Below, one piece after another: positions 51,254 to 60,323 of a stretch of 60,426 nucleotides of DNA; the first letter of the stretch is position 1; the number at the start of each line of letters is the position of its first letter. A program made the position numbers and the translations under genes. This stretch comes from an uncultured Clostridium sp. (GTDB taxonomy: Bacteria > Bacillota > Clostridia > Lachnospirales > Lachnospiraceae): positions 1 to 60,426 of the forward strand of contig CALAAS010000049.1 of NCBI GenBank assembly GCA_937885015.1, read 5' to 3'. A model generated the notes under the pieces. That model saw only the letters and a list, made by a program, of their open reading frames with translations. It was not told the origin of the DNA and did no database searches.

Positions 51254-52123
51254 CTACCAGTTGACAATTCGATTGACCAGATCGTACTGTTCGCTGCTGG
51301 AGCGGCGCAGGTAAATCCGGGTGGTTTCCAGGTTTTTGTGTCCTAAAAGGTCGGACAGAAGAGAAATATCGCCGCATTTTTCGATGAAGCTTTTGGCGAA
51401 GCGATGGCGGAAGGAGTGGGGATAGACAACGTCCGGACTCATTCCGTAGGCTGAAGCCAGATGTTTCAGCTGGCTTCGGATACCGCTGGGGGTGATGGGG
51501 TTTCCGTAGCGGTTCAAAAAGATGCAGCCTTTATTTCTGCAGGTGGCCTGGAGCCACCGGGCGGCATCTTCCTGCAGCTTTTTTGGGACATAGATACGCC
51601 TTTGCTTATTGCCTTTGGAATAAATATCTTTATAACCGGCATAGATATCCTCTGCCTGAAATTGAACGACCTCACTGACCCGGGCCCCGGTGGCTGCCAT
51701 AAATCGGATAATAAAATAATAGAGGTACTGTTTGTCGCGGAGAAGGCATTTTTTCAAATATTCGTAATCGGCCTCGCTGATTACATTGTCCAGATAGGTT
51801 TTCTGCTGGACTCGAATCATGGGGATATGGCCTGGGTGGAGTCCTTGAAATTCGATGTAGGAGTTCATAGCGCGAATGCGCAGATTGACCGTTTGGGGTT
51901 TGTAGTGTTCCAGAAGATAAATTTTATAAAGTTTGAGATTGGCATGGGTAATTTCCGGATAAAAGGAAAAGAACTGGCGGACTGCACGTGTGTAGGCGTC
52001 CGCCGTATTTTCAGACATGTTTCTTGAAATCAGGTTGTTATAAAATTCTTCACAGATACTTTTTATGCGGGTCTGGCTCAGGCCTCGCCGGCAGGTGCGC
52101 TCTTGTTTGTTTTTGGATTCCAT
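51254..52123 (-). CDS. Tyrosine-type recombinase/integrase (upstream paralogue)
   Basis: A 289-aa recombinase. The core-binding domain is in residues 25-105, and catalytic residues appear in AATGARVSEV, HSFRHRF, LLGHKN and TRIYLRRSS. YLDNVIS, DIYSKG and FLNRYG blocks are shared with the downstream copy, so they arose by tandem duplication. RBS GGAAGG. An inverted repeat with a -10 box lies at 52188-52260 upstream. No element boundaries or att duplications were found. Confidence 0.92.
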   Translation of the reverse strand: MESKNKQERTCRRGLSQTRIKSICEEFYNNLISRNMSENTADAYTRAVRQFFSFYPEITHANLKLYKIYLLEHYKPQTVNLRIRAMNSYIEFQGLHPGHIPMIRVQQKTYLDNVISEADYEYLKKCLLRDKQYLYYFIIRFMAATGARVSEVVQFQAEDIYAGYKDIYSKGNKQRRIYVPKKLQEDAARWLQATCRNKGCIFLNRYGNPITPSGIRSQLKHLASAYGMSPDVVYPHSFRHRFAKSFIEKCGDISLLSDLLGHKNLETTRIYLRRSSSEQYDLVNRIVNW

Positions 52124-52187
52124 ATAAATCTTCCTTTCCGTTCAAATATACATGGTAAAGAGGAGAGGAGGATTTTATCTGAGCGGA

Positions 52188-52260
52188 GATATTATATCAT
52201 TGCATACGCGAAAATACAATCCTATACAAAGAAAAGATGTAAAAGGAATGATATAACATC
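52188..52260 (-). promoter_or_regulatory. Inverted repeats around the recombinase promoter region
   Basis: GATATTATATCATT (52188-52201) and AATGATATAACATC (52247-52260) are inverted repeats with one mismatch, 45 bp apart. On the minus strand the left arm contains TATAAT and lies 65 bases upstream of the recombinase start, so it is a likely -10. The pair could be regulatory sites or recombinase binding sites. Confidence 0.55.
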
Positions 52261-52334
52261 AAATTGTTTGCTGTTTTGCTTTAAACAGAAGATTTTTCAG
52301 AAGATTTTCTGCAAAATTTATGCCGCATTTGGAA

Positions 52335-52383
52335 GAACCTTCCGGAGCGTGTCCTGAAAAAATCAGCATTCTCCGGAAGGTTC
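52335..52383 (-). terminator. Hairpin at the end of the MarR gene
   Basis: A 13-bp perfect stem (GAACCTTCCGGAG/CTCCGGAAGGTTC) with a 23-nt loop that overlaps the last MarR codons. No long U-run follows on the minus strand, so its strength is uncertain. Confidence 0.6.
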
Positions 52384-53010
52384 GGTATTGAACTTTTCCA
52401 TGAGCTCCACCAGGCGGCAGATGCAGGCATCCATTTGGGCAAGTTCAGCCGGACTATAGGCGCGCAGGCCATGGAGCGTAGAGGCCAGCATATCCTGCTT
52501 GAGGGAATTCATGACCTGCCTTCCAGAGTTGCAGATGCGGATATAGACGCGGCGCCGGTTGGCGGTATCGTGAATTCGCTCCACCAGTCCCTTTTCCTCC
52601 AGATCATTGATGAGGCGAGAGAGCTGCTGTTTGGTAATCTGCAGCTTTTCGGCTAACTCTGACATGGTAAAATCTTCATTGGCCCAGCTGTCCAGGGCAA
52701 TGAGGGTAAAAAAGGCCAGCGAATTTACTTTCAGTCCGCAGTCCTGCTGATACTGACATTTGGACAGAGTCAGGAAGGCAACGGCAAATTCCAGAAAATG
52801 GATTCCAACGGTATGGAGTGAAACGGGTGTTTTCGCCGGCGATTCCAGCCTGTTTGCAGACGTGGATGCGGAAACGGTGTCCGGTGTGGCAGTGGCCTCT
52901 GACGGAAGCGGAGCTTTAGGCTCTGGTTTGGGAGCCGATTTGGGGATGCCCGACATGGACCGGGCTGCCTGGATAATGGATTCCAGAGTACTACTGTCCT
53001 GTTTAATCAT
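52363..53010 (-). CDS. MarR family transcriptional regulator with N-terminal low-complexity extension
   Basis: A 215-aa protein, about 65 residues longer than usual. Residues 20-65 are Pro/Ser/Ala/Thr-rich (KSAPKPEPKAPLPSE). The MarR winged HTH follows: FTMSELAEKLQITKQQLSRL and LEEKGLVERIHDTANRRRVYI (wing with the basic DxRR-like motif). ATG 53010 has GGGAGG 7 nt upstream. It is divergent from ftsH, sharing a palindrome at 53096-53113 that is the likely operator for both. The ligand is unknown. Confidence 0.9.
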   Translation of the reverse strand: MIKQDSSTLESIIQAARSMSGIPKSAPKPEPKAPLPSEATATPDTVSASTSANRLESPAKTPVSLHTVGIHFLEFAVAFLTLSKCQYQQDCGLKVNSLAFFTLIALDSWANEDFTMSELAEKLQITKQQLSRLINDLEEKGLVERIHDTANRRRVYIRICNSGRQVMNSLKQDMLASTLHGLRAYSPAELAQMDACICRLVELMEKFNTEPSGEC

Positions 53011-53055
53011 GTACAAACCTCCCTTTATGGCGCATTTTTCCCTGAAACTGGCTAT

Positions 53056-53084
53056 ATCGTAGCATATTTTAGTGCGATGGTCAA
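53056..53084 (-). promoter_or_regulatory. Promoter of the MarR gene
   Basis: Minus strand TTGACC (53084-53079), 17-bp spacer, TACGAT (53061-53056). Confidence 0.75.
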
Positions 53085-53095
53085 CAATTATAAAA

Positions 53096-53113
53096 AGTAA
53101 ATAAATATTTACT
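53096..53113. promoter_or_regulatory. Palindromic operator between marR and ftsH
   Basis: AGTAAATA-AA-TATTTACT, perfect 8-bp arms, placed between the divergent promoters and 8 bases from the ftsH -35 box. Its size and position fit a MarR dimer site. Confidence 0.7.
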
Positions 53114-53121
53114 ATTGCTTA

Positions 53122-53150
53122 TTGACAAATATAAACAAATCATGTATATA
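53122..53150 (+). promoter_or_regulatory. ftsH promoter
   Basis: Perfect TTGACA (53122-53127), 17-bp spacer, TATATA (53145-53150). Confidence 0.85.
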
Positions 53151-53255
53151 AGAAACTAAGTTGGAAGAGTGTCATAAAAGTGATGGAGTTTCAGACGAAA
53201 CTCCGACGATTATGGGTAACGCAACTTGGGAATATTATAAAAAAGGAGAAAACAG

Positions 53256-55229
53256 ATGAATCAGAATGTGAATGGCAGTAAGCCGCCAAGAAGATCATTT
53301 CTATATTATTATGGAATGGTTATGTTGATTGTTATGCTGCTGAATATTTTTCTCTTTCCGTCCATGATGGATCGGACAGAGGAGGTGCGCTTTGATCAGT
53401 TCACGGAGGAATTGAAGGAAAATAACGTGGATGAGGTCTGTGTGACAACGAACAATGAGATTTTATTTACCCTGAAGTCAGACGGGACCAATGGTCCGTG
53501 GAGTGTGGGGACATATAAGACCGGAAGCATGCCGGGACTGAATCTTTATGAGCTGCTGGATGGCAAAGATGTGAAGTACAGTGCAGAGATTGAGACGCAG
53601 GCTTCGCCGCTGCTTAATTTTTTACTGACCTGGATTCTTCCCCTGATTTTGTTTGTGGTGGTGGGACAGCTGATGAGCCGTTCTATGATGAAGCGGATGG
53701 GCGGCGGAAATGCCATGACATTTGGAAAGTCCAACGCCAAGATCTATGCGGAGTCTGAAACTGGCCTTACCTTCCGGGATGTGGCTGGCGAAGAGGAGGC
53801 GAAGGAGGCGCTGCAGGAGATTGTGGATTTTCTTCACAATCCTCAAAAATATTCGGAAATCGGTGCCACACTTCCTAAGGGTGCGCTGCTGGTTGGACCT
53901 CCCGGAACCGGAAAGACACTGCTGGCGAAAGCGGTGGCCGGTGAGGCACACGTTCCGTTTTTCTCTATTTCCGGTTCTGAATTTGTGGAGATGTTTGTGG
54001 GAATGGGAGCGGCCAAGGTTCGGGATTTGTTTAAACAGGCCAATGAAAAGGCTCCCTGTATCGTATTTATTGATGAGATAGATACCATTGGTAAAAAGCG
54101 TGACGGCGGCGGAATGGGCGGAAATGACGAGCGGGAACAGACACTGAATCAGCTTCTGACAGAGATGGACGGATTTGACGGCCGGAAGGGTGTTGTCATT
54201 CTGGCGGCTACCAACCGCCCGGAGTCTCTGGATAAGGCGCTGCTCCGTCCGGGCCGTTTTGACCGGAGAATACCGGTGGAACTGCCGGATCTGAAGGGAC
54301 GGGAGGCAATTTTAAAGGTCCATGCTCAGAAGGTGAAACTGGATGAGACTGTGGATTACAATGCAATCGCAAGAGCTACCAGCGGCGCCAGCGGTGCGGA
54401 ACTTGCCAACATTGTCAATGAGGCAGCTCTGCGGGCTGTCCGGATGAACCGTAAGACCGTTTCCCAGCAGGATTTGGAGGAAAGCGTGGAGACAGTAATT
54501 GCGGGGTATCAGAAGAAGGACGCAGGTGTTTCCGTGGATGAGAAGAAGATTGTTTCTTATCATGAGATTGGCCACGCTTTGGTGGCAGCTCTGCAGACCA
54601 ATTCCGCGCCGGTGCATAAGATTACCATTGTTCCCCGTACCTCAGGCGCGCTGGGTTATACCATGCAGGTGGAAGAGGGCCAGCGATTCCTGATGAGCCG
54701 GGATGAGGCATTCAATAAGATTGTGACTCTGACGGGCGGTCGTGCAGCGGAGGAGCTGATTTTCCATTCTATCACAACGGGAGCTGCCAATGACATTGAA
54801 CAGGCGACGAAGATTGCCAGGGCCATGGTAACTCGATATGGTATGAGCGACCAGTTTGGAATGGTGGCGCTGGAGACGATCAATAACGCTTATCTGGGAG
54901 GAGATGCATCTCTGGCATGCTCGGAGCAGACAGCAACCAGGATTGACGAGGAAGTAATCGCCATGGTAAAGCGGGCCTATGAGAAGGCACGAGAGATTCT
55001 CACAGGAAACGAGGAGAAACTCCATGAGCTGGCAGCTTATCTTCTGGAGAAGGAAACTATCACGGGCGAGGAGTTTATGGATATCCTGAAGGGACAGAAG
55101 GAGAAAAATGTTCCCGAGGTTCCGGTAAAGGAAGCTGATCTGGAAATTCCGGCGGCGGAAGCTGGCCTGGAGCCAACGGCAAAGGAAACCGATTCAGAGA
55201 TGCAGGCGGTAAAAAAACAGACAAAGTAG
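53256..55229 (+). CDS. ftsH: ATP-dependent zinc metalloprotease FtsH
   Basis: A 657-aa membrane-anchored AAA+ protease for quality control of membrane and regulatory proteins. Two TM helices (about 15-35 and 112-133) flank a short external domain. The AAA module has Walker A GPPGTGKT near residue 212, Walker B CIVFIDEID near 269 and the second region of homology LRPGRFDRR. The zinc site is HEIGHA near 433 with a later acidic ligand. The last 45 residues are a Glu/Pro/Ala-rich tail. The gene stands alone, not with tilS/hpt as is usual, and is divergent from a MarR regulator, so it may be a regulated paralogue. Confidence 0.96.
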   Translation: MNQNVNGSKPPRRSFLYYYGMVMLIVMLLNIFLFPSMMDRTEEVRFDQFTEELKENNVDEVCVTTNNEILFTLKSDGTNGPWSVGTYKTGSMPGLNLYELLDGKDVKYSAEIETQASPLLNFLLTWILPLILFVVVGQLMSRSMMKRMGGGNAMTFGKSNAKIYAESETGLTFRDVAGEEEAKEALQEIVDFLHNPQKYSEIGATLPKGALLVGPPGTGKTLLAKAVAGEAHVPFFSISGSEFVEMFVGMGAAKVRDLFKQANEKAPCIVFIDEIDTIGKKRDGGGMGGNDEREQTLNQLLTEMDGFDGRKGVVILAATNRPESLDKALLRPGRFDRRIPVELPDLKGREAILKVHAQKVKLDETVDYNAIARATSGASGAELANIVNEAALRAVRMNRKTVSQQDLEESVETVIAGYQKKDAGVSVDEKKIVSYHEIGHALVAALQTNSAPVHKITIVPRTSGALGYTMQVEEGQRFLMSRDEAFNKIVTLTGGRAAEELIFHSITTGAANDIEQATKIARAMVTRYGMSDQFGMVALETINNAYLGGDASLACSEQTATRIDEEVIAMVKRAYEKAREILTGNEEKLHELAAYLLEKETITGEEFMDILKGQKEKNVPEVPVKEADLEIPAAEAGLEPTAKETDSEMQAVKKQTK

Positions 55230-55334
55230 GCGAAATGTTGACAAAATGCGCGAAACTGCTTGCAAATCCTTTATAAAAATGTAATAATTAACTCCGGATT
55301 CACATTTATTTAATGGTTTTAAGGAGGAAGGAAC

Positions 55335-56540
55335 ATGAAGAAAGTAGTAAGCGTATTACTGAGCGCAACAATGGCTCTGTCCTTATGCGCAGGCTGCTCT
55401 TCCGCTCCAGCACCGGAAACAGCAGAGACGGGTGCAGAGACAGAGGCAGCAGGCACCGAGGCGGCTGCTGAGGCTGGCGAAGAGAGCGAAGCAGCTGAGG
55501 GTGTGATGCCGGCAGTTGCCAAGGAAGACCTGAAGATCGGTGTAATTCATATCGGAAATCCGGCAGACGGATCCGGTTACAGCTACGCACACGATCAGGG
55601 ACTGATTGCCATGGAAGAGGCGCTGGGTGTGGATGACAGCCAGGTAATCCGTAAGAACAATATTGCGGACGACGATCAGACCGCCATTGACACGGCAATG
55701 CGTGAGTGTGTGGAGGAAGGATGCCAGATTATTTTTGCCACCAGCTGGGGTTATATGGATGCCTGCGAGGCACTGGCAGAGGAATTCCCGGAGGTTATTT
55801 TCTCCCACGCAACTGGCTATAAATCAAACGGAAAGAACTTTAATAATTACTTTGGAAGGATTTACCAGTCCCGTTACCTGACCGGTATTGCGGCAGGTCT
55901 TAAGACAAAATCCAACAAGGTTGGCTATGTAGGTGCCTGGGGCAAGGATAATGCAGAGGTTACCGGCGGATGCAACGCATTTGCCATGGGCGTTTATTCT
56001 GTAAACCCGGATGCAGAGGTTTATATCAAGACCACCAACAGCTGGTATGATCCGGAGGGGGAGAAGCAGGCAGCCGTTGCCCTGATTAACGAGGGTTGTG
56101 ATGTGATCGGACAGCACTGCGATACCCCGAACCCGCAGCTGGCAGCAGAAGAGGCTGGTGTATTCGGCGTTGGTTATAACTCTGATATGAGCAAAGATGC
56201 GCCGAAGGCAGTCCTGACTTCTACCGTATGGAACTGGGGCGCTTATTACACTTACGCAGTGGAGAATGTAATCAACGGAACCTGGACCGGTGAAAATTAT
56301 TTTGGCGGTCTGAAGGAGGGTCTGGTAGACCTGGCTCCGCTTTCTGATCTCTGCGAAGAGGGCACTGCTGAGAAGATTGAAGAGGCCAGAGCTAAGATGG
56401 AATCTGGCGAGTGGGATGTTTTTGACGGCGTAATCGAGTGCAATGACGGTTCTACCATCGGCACCGAGGGCGAGCCGATGTCTGACGCAGACATTACCGG
56501 AAATATTCACTGGTACTTCAAGAACGTTGTTGAGAAATAA
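55335..56540 (+). CDS. BMP family (PnrA-like) substrate-binding lipoprotein
   Basis: A 401-aa lipoprotein: lipobox LCAGC with Cys near 20, a Glu/Ala/Gly-rich linker to about 55, then a basic membrane protein/PnrA domain (IGVIHIGNPADGSGYSYAHDQG near 64, ATSWGYMDA, VGYVGAWGKDNAEVTGG). Relatives bind purine nucleosides. ATG 55335 follows AAGGAGGAAGGAAC. It is first of a four-gene nucleoside importer, with a hairpin at 56573-56626 after it. Confidence 0.93.
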   Translation: MKKVVSVLLSATMALSLCAGCSSAPAPETAETGAETEAAGTEAAAEAGEESEAAEGVMPAVAKEDLKIGVIHIGNPADGSGYSYAHDQGLIAMEEALGVDDSQVIRKNNIADDDQTAIDTAMRECVEEGCQIIFATSWGYMDACEALAEEFPEVIFSHATGYKSNGKNFNNYFGRIYQSRYLTGIAAGLKTKSNKVGYVGAWGKDNAEVTGGCNAFAMGVYSVNPDAEVYIKTTNSWYDPEGEKQAAVALINEGCDVIGQHCDTPNPQLAAEEAGVFGVGYNSDMSKDAPKAVLTSTVWNWGAYYTYAVENVINGTWTGENYFGGLKEGLVDLAPLSDLCEEGTAEKIEEARAKMESGEWDVFDGVIECNDGSTIGTEGEPMSDADITGNIHWYFKNVVEK

Positions 56541-56572
56541 GGAATAGTACGCGCGGTGCAGCGCGGACGCGA

Positions 56573-56626
56573 AAGGGCGCCGTTTCAAATGGTGGATGGT
56601 AACAGATTCTCATTTGCGGCGCCCTT
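56573..56626 (+). ncRNA. Intercistronic hairpin after the BMP lipoprotein gene
   Basis: AAGGGCGCCG...CAAATG pairs with CATTTG-CGGCGCCCTT; the left arm has a 3-nt bulge. It lies 32 bases after the lipoprotein stop and 18 before the ATPase start. The right arm shares TTTGCGGCGCCCT with the hairpin at 48511-48577. Confidence 0.8.
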
Positions 56627-56644
56627 CTGATTTGAGGTGACGAT

Positions 56645-58249
56645 ATGACAGAACAGTATGCCATTGAGTGCAGGCAGATCACGAAGGTTTTCGGCAGCGT
56701 GGTGGCCAATGACAAAATCAATCTGACTGTAAAATACGGGGAAATCATGGCGCTTTTGGGGGAGAATGGTTCCGGCAAAACGACGCTGATGAATATGCTT
56801 TCCGGTATTTACCATCCTGATTCAGGAAGCATCCGGATTGGCGGAAATGAGGTGTCCATCAATTCACCGGTGGATTCCAGAAATCTGGGAATCGGTATGA
56901 TCCATCAGCATTTTAAACTGGTGGATATTTTCAGCGCCATGGATAACATTGTGCTGGGAACAACGGGGAAACGGATGAGCCGCAGGGCTCTGAAAGAAAA
57001 AATTGAGGAAATGAGCCGTTCCTTTGGACTTGAAATTGAACCTGAGAAGAAAATCTGCGATATGTCGGTCAGCGAAAAGCAGACGGTCGAGATTCTGAAG
57101 GTATTATATAGAGGCGCAAAGATCCTGATTCTGGATGAACCCACCGCGGTTCTGACCCCTCAGGAGACGGAGCGTCTGTTTGTCATTCTCCGGAAGATGA
57201 AGGAACAGGGGTGTGCCATTATCATTATTACCCATAAGCTCCATGAGGTGCTTTCCATCAGTGACCGGGTTACTATTCTCCGGAAGGGAAAGAGCATTGA
57301 GACGGTTCTGACGAAGGACTGTGATGAGCAGAAGCTGACAGAGCTGATGGTGGGCCGCTCTGTGAGCCTGAATATTGAACGCCCTCAGATGGAAAATCGG
57401 GAGACGATTTTAAAAGTGGTGGATCTGACCGTGGATAAGAGCGATGGGACACGGGCTCTGGATGACATTTCCTTTGAAATCCGTACCGGGGAGATCCTGG
57501 GCGTGGCCGGTGTGGCCGGAAGCGGTCAGAAGGAGCTCTGCGAGACTCTGACCGGTCTGATGGCAGCGAAAAAAGGTGCGATCCTGTATCATAAAGAAAA
57601 TATTCTGGGAAAGACGCCGGCGGAAATCATCCGTTTGGGGATCAGCATGAGTTTTGTACCGGAGGACCGTCTGGGCATGGGCCTGGTGGCCTCCATGGGT
57701 ATGGTGGATAACATGCTTTTAAAGTCTTATTCCGAGGCAAAGGGGCCTTTCGTAGAGCGGGGGCCTGCCAGAGAACTGGCGGAAAAGCTGATAGACAAGC
57801 TGGGGATTGTGACGCCCGGGGTGGATACCCCGGTTCGCCTGATGTCTGGTGGAAACGTGCAGAAGGTTCTGCTGGGCAGGGAGATTGAATCCAGTCCGCA
57901 GGTTCTGATCACGGCATACCCAGTGCGGGGGTTGGATATCAATTCTTCCTATACGATTTATGACCTGCTCAATGAGCAGAAGAAAAAAGGCGTGGCGGTA
58001 GTTTACATCGGCGAGGATCTGGATGTATTACTGGAACTGTCAGACCGGATCATGGTGCTTTGCCATGGCCGGATTACCGGCGTGGTGGATGCGAAGGCCG
58101 TTACCAAAGAGCAGATTGGTCTGATGATGACGGGAACGGATGCCGATGTCGTTTTGAAAAAGCAGGATAAGAGCGGGAAAAATGATAAAGGAAACAGTCC
58201 GGACGCAGATAAGAGTGAAGAAAGTGACGGAGAGGGGGAGAAGGCATGA
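56645..58249 (+). CDS. Nucleoside ABC transporter ATP-binding protein (NupO/YufO-like)
   Basis: A 534-aa tandem ATPase of the sugar/nucleoside CUT2-like type. Domain 1: Walker A GENGSGKTTL near residue 38, signature region MSVSEKQTVEILK (Ser-Glu in place of SGGQ) near 139, Walker B ILILDEPTAVLT. Domain 2: degenerate Walker A GVAGSGQKELC near 288, signature LMSGGNVQKVLLG near 399, Walker B-like QVLITAYPVRGLDI with Ala-Tyr where Asp/Glu is expected. The second site is therefore probably catalytically weak. The C-terminal 25 residues are Lys/Asp/Ser-rich. Overlaps the permease gene by 4 bases. Confidence 0.93.
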   Translation: MTEQYAIECRQITKVFGSVVANDKINLTVKYGEIMALLGENGSGKTTLMNMLSGIYHPDSGSIRIGGNEVSINSPVDSRNLGIGMIHQHFKLVDIFSAMDNIVLGTTGKRMSRRALKEKIEEMSRSFGLEIEPEKKICDMSVSEKQTVEILKVLYRGAKILILDEPTAVLTPQETERLFVILRKMKEQGCAIIIITHKLHEVLSISDRVTILRKGKSIETVLTKDCDEQKLTELMVGRSVSLNIERPQMENRETILKVVDLTVDKSDGTRALDDISFEIRTGEILGVAGVAGSGQKELCETLTGLMAAKKGAILYHKENILGKTPAEIIRLGISMSFVPEDRLGMGLVASMGMVDNMLLKSYSEAKGPFVERGPARELAEKLIDKLGIVTPGVDTPVRLMSGGNVQKVLLGREIESSPQVLITAYPVRGLDINSSYTIYDLLNEQKKKGVAVVYIGEDLDVLLELSDRIMVLCHGRITGVVDAKAVTKEQIGLMMTGTDADVVLKKQDKSGKNDKGNSPDADKSEESDGEGEKA

Positions 58250-59328
58250 AGGAGCCATGGATCCGCGTGGTAAAGAAAGCGGAACTGGGAAGTAAAGAAA
58301 CACTGATTCTCCGTCTGGAGGCAATCCTTCTGGCTCTGGTAGCCGGAGGCCTGTTTATTTTGATTATCGGCCAGAATCCATTTGTGATTTACCAGACCAT
58401 TCTGACAGGAGCACTGCGAAGTAAAATGGCGATTCAGGCCACTGCAAAGATTGCCATTCCGCTGCTGATTTCTTCACTGGGCGTAACGCTGGCATTTAAG
58501 ATGCGTTTCTGGAATATCGGCGCAGAGGGACAGATCATTATGGGCGGTGTTTTTGCTTCCTATTTTGCTCTGTTCCATGCAGGATGGAACCACTGGCTCC
58601 TGGTGGCAGTGATGTTTCTTGCCGGTGCTCTGGGAGGCGGACTCTGGGGACTGATTCCGGCCTGGTTTAAAACGAAATATGATACCAATGAGACGCTGTT
58701 TACCCTGATGCTGAACTACATTGCACTCAATGTGATCGTATTTTTGCGGGAAGGTCCCTGGAGAGATCCGGGATCCCAGGGGTATGCAAAGATTGCCCGT
58801 TTCGATAAAAATGCGGCGCTGGATAAGGTCTTTGGCGTTCAATTTGGATGGATTGTGGCTTTGTTGCTGGTGGTGCTGGTATGGGTCTATATGGAACGGT
58901 CCAAACAGGGTTATGAGATCAGCGTGGTGGGCGAGAGTCAGGAGACAGCCCGCTATGCCGGCATGAATGTGAAAAAGGTCATTTTGCGGACCATGTTTCT
59001 TTCCGGTGCCGTCTGCGGAATCGGAGGGATGGTACAGGCAACAGGATCAGACGTGACACTGACTACAGCGGTGGCCGGCGGTGTTGGATTTACGGCGATT
59101 ATTGTAGCATGGCTGGCACAGCTGAAACCAGGGGCCATCCTTCTGGTCACGGTTCTGTTCAGTATTCTGGAAAAGGGAAGCAGCGTGGTTCAGTCTACCT
59201 TTGGTCTTTCTTCGGACTGTGCCGATGTGCTGCAGGGAATTATTCTGTTTTTCATTTTAGGATGTGAGCTTTTCATCCGCTACCGGTTTGTGTTCCGGGG
59301 GAAAGGAGGCGCCGCTCATGAGCAGTGA
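58246..59328 (+). CDS. Nucleoside ABC transporter permease (NupP-like)
   Basis: A 360-aa BPD_transp_2 permease with about nine helices. GRMRFWNIGAEG-type motif is present as KMRFWNIGAEGQIIMGG near residue 85; YDTNETLFTLMLNYIALNVI and GVGFTAIIVAWLAQLKPGAI are typical. Start overlaps the ATPase stop. Its end overlaps the next permease by 11 bases. Confidence 0.94.
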   Translation: MKEPWIRVVKKAELGSKETLILRLEAILLALVAGGLFILIIGQNPFVIYQTILTGALRSKMAIQATAKIAIPLLISSLGVTLAFKMRFWNIGAEGQIIMGGVFASYFALFHAGWNHWLLVAVMFLAGALGGGLWGLIPAWFKTKYDTNETLFTLMLNYIALNVIVFLREGPWRDPGSQGYAKIARFDKNAALDKVFGVQFGWIVALLLVVLVWVYMERSKQGYEISVVGESQETARYAGMNVKKVILRTMFLSGAVCGIGGMVQATGSDVTLTTAVAGGVGFTAIIVAWLAQLKPGAILLVTVLFSILEKGSSVVQSTFGLSSDCADVLQGIILFFILGCELFIRYRFVFRGKGGAAHEQ

Positions 59329-60286
59329 GATTGTAATTAAGTTTCTGGTGGCCGCTGTACTGGCGGGCACGCCGTTTTTGTTCGGAACGGTGGGAGAGAT
59401 TCTCAGTGAGAAGGTGGGACATCTGAATCTGGGCGTGGAGGGAATGATGTCCATCGGCGCCTGTGCCGGTTTTATGGCCGGTTATGTTACAGATAATTTT
59501 TTTATTGCGATCCTGGCGGCAGCGGCGGCCGGAATGGCGGCGGCGCTGATTTACGGAGTTCTGACGGTCACCTTTATGGCAGATCAGAACGTTACGGGAC
59601 TTACCATGACGATTTTTGGTGTGGGTCTGTCCAACTTTGTCGGTGTCTTTATGCTGGAGCGCTCCGAGGGCGGTACGCTGAAGCTTCCGGAGAACATTAC
59701 GGCACAGATGCGGAACATCAATATTCCGGGACTCAGTGATATTCCGGTTCTGGGAGAGCTGCTGTTTTCCTACAATCCCTTTGTCTATCTGGGGTTGGCT
59801 ATTGCCATTCTGGCCGGAATTTACCTCTACAAGACCCAGATTGGACTGAATGTCCAGGCCATCGGTGAAAATCCGGCGGCGGCGGACGCAGCGGGAATCG
59901 AGGTAACCAAGTGGAGATATATCAATATCCTTCTGTCCGGTGCAATCTGCGGAATCGGCGGTGCCTACTGTTCCATGATTATTAACAGCGGCGTGTGGCT
60001 GAGGGACAGCGTGGGAGGTCTTGGCTGGATTTCCGTGGCGCTGGTTATCTTTGCGGCCTGGAAACCGGTCAATGTAATTTATGGCTCCTTTATTTTCGGT
60101 GCGCTCCGCGTCCTGAAGTATTATGTGCCCAAAAATACGTACGCAATTCCGACGGCGTTTTTTGATGCACTGCCCTTCCTGATTACCGCCCTGGTTCTGG
60201 TATTTGCATCCATGCGGAAGAATAAGAACAAGAGCGGTCATATCCCGGCACACCTGGGTGTCAATTATTTCCGGGAAGAGCGGTAA
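59318..60286 (+). CDS. Nucleoside ABC transporter permease (NupQ-like)
   Basis: A 322-aa BPD_transp_2 permease, the second pore subunit. Start TPFLFGTVGEILSEKVGHLNLGVEG carries the conserved G-E and N-L-G-V-E-G. AIGENPAAADAAGIEVTKWR near residue 185 is the ATPase-contacting loop. ATG 59318 follows AAAGGAGG, while an earlier frame start at 59264 lies inside the preceding gene. It ends the operon before a terminator at 60324. Confidence 0.94.
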   Translation: MSSEIVIKFLVAAVLAGTPFLFGTVGEILSEKVGHLNLGVEGMMSIGACAGFMAGYVTDNFFIAILAAAAAGMAAALIYGVLTVTFMADQNVTGLTMTIFGVGLSNFVGVFMLERSEGGTLKLPENITAQMRNINIPGLSDIPVLGELLFSYNPFVYLGLAIAILAGIYLYKTQIGLNVQAIGENPAAADAAGIEVTKWRYINILLSGAICGIGGAYCSMIINSGVWLRDSVGGLGWISVALVIFAAWKPVNVIYGSFIFGALRVLKYYVPKNTYAIPTAFFDALPFLITALVLVFASMRKNKNKSGHIPAHLGVNYFREER

Positions 60287-60323
60287 GAACCGTACAGAAG
60301 CCATATAAAAAAGGAAAATATTC

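Noticed and set aside
50278..52123. Prophage or integrative element
   Set aside because: No phage, conjugation or att duplications are seen around the recombinases, and flanking genes are ordinary transporters and regulators.
55238..55287. Consensus promoter for the BMP lipoprotein gene
   Set aside because: TTGACA at 55238 has no -10 at 16-18 bp. A TTGCAA/TAATAA pair is possible but too weak to list.
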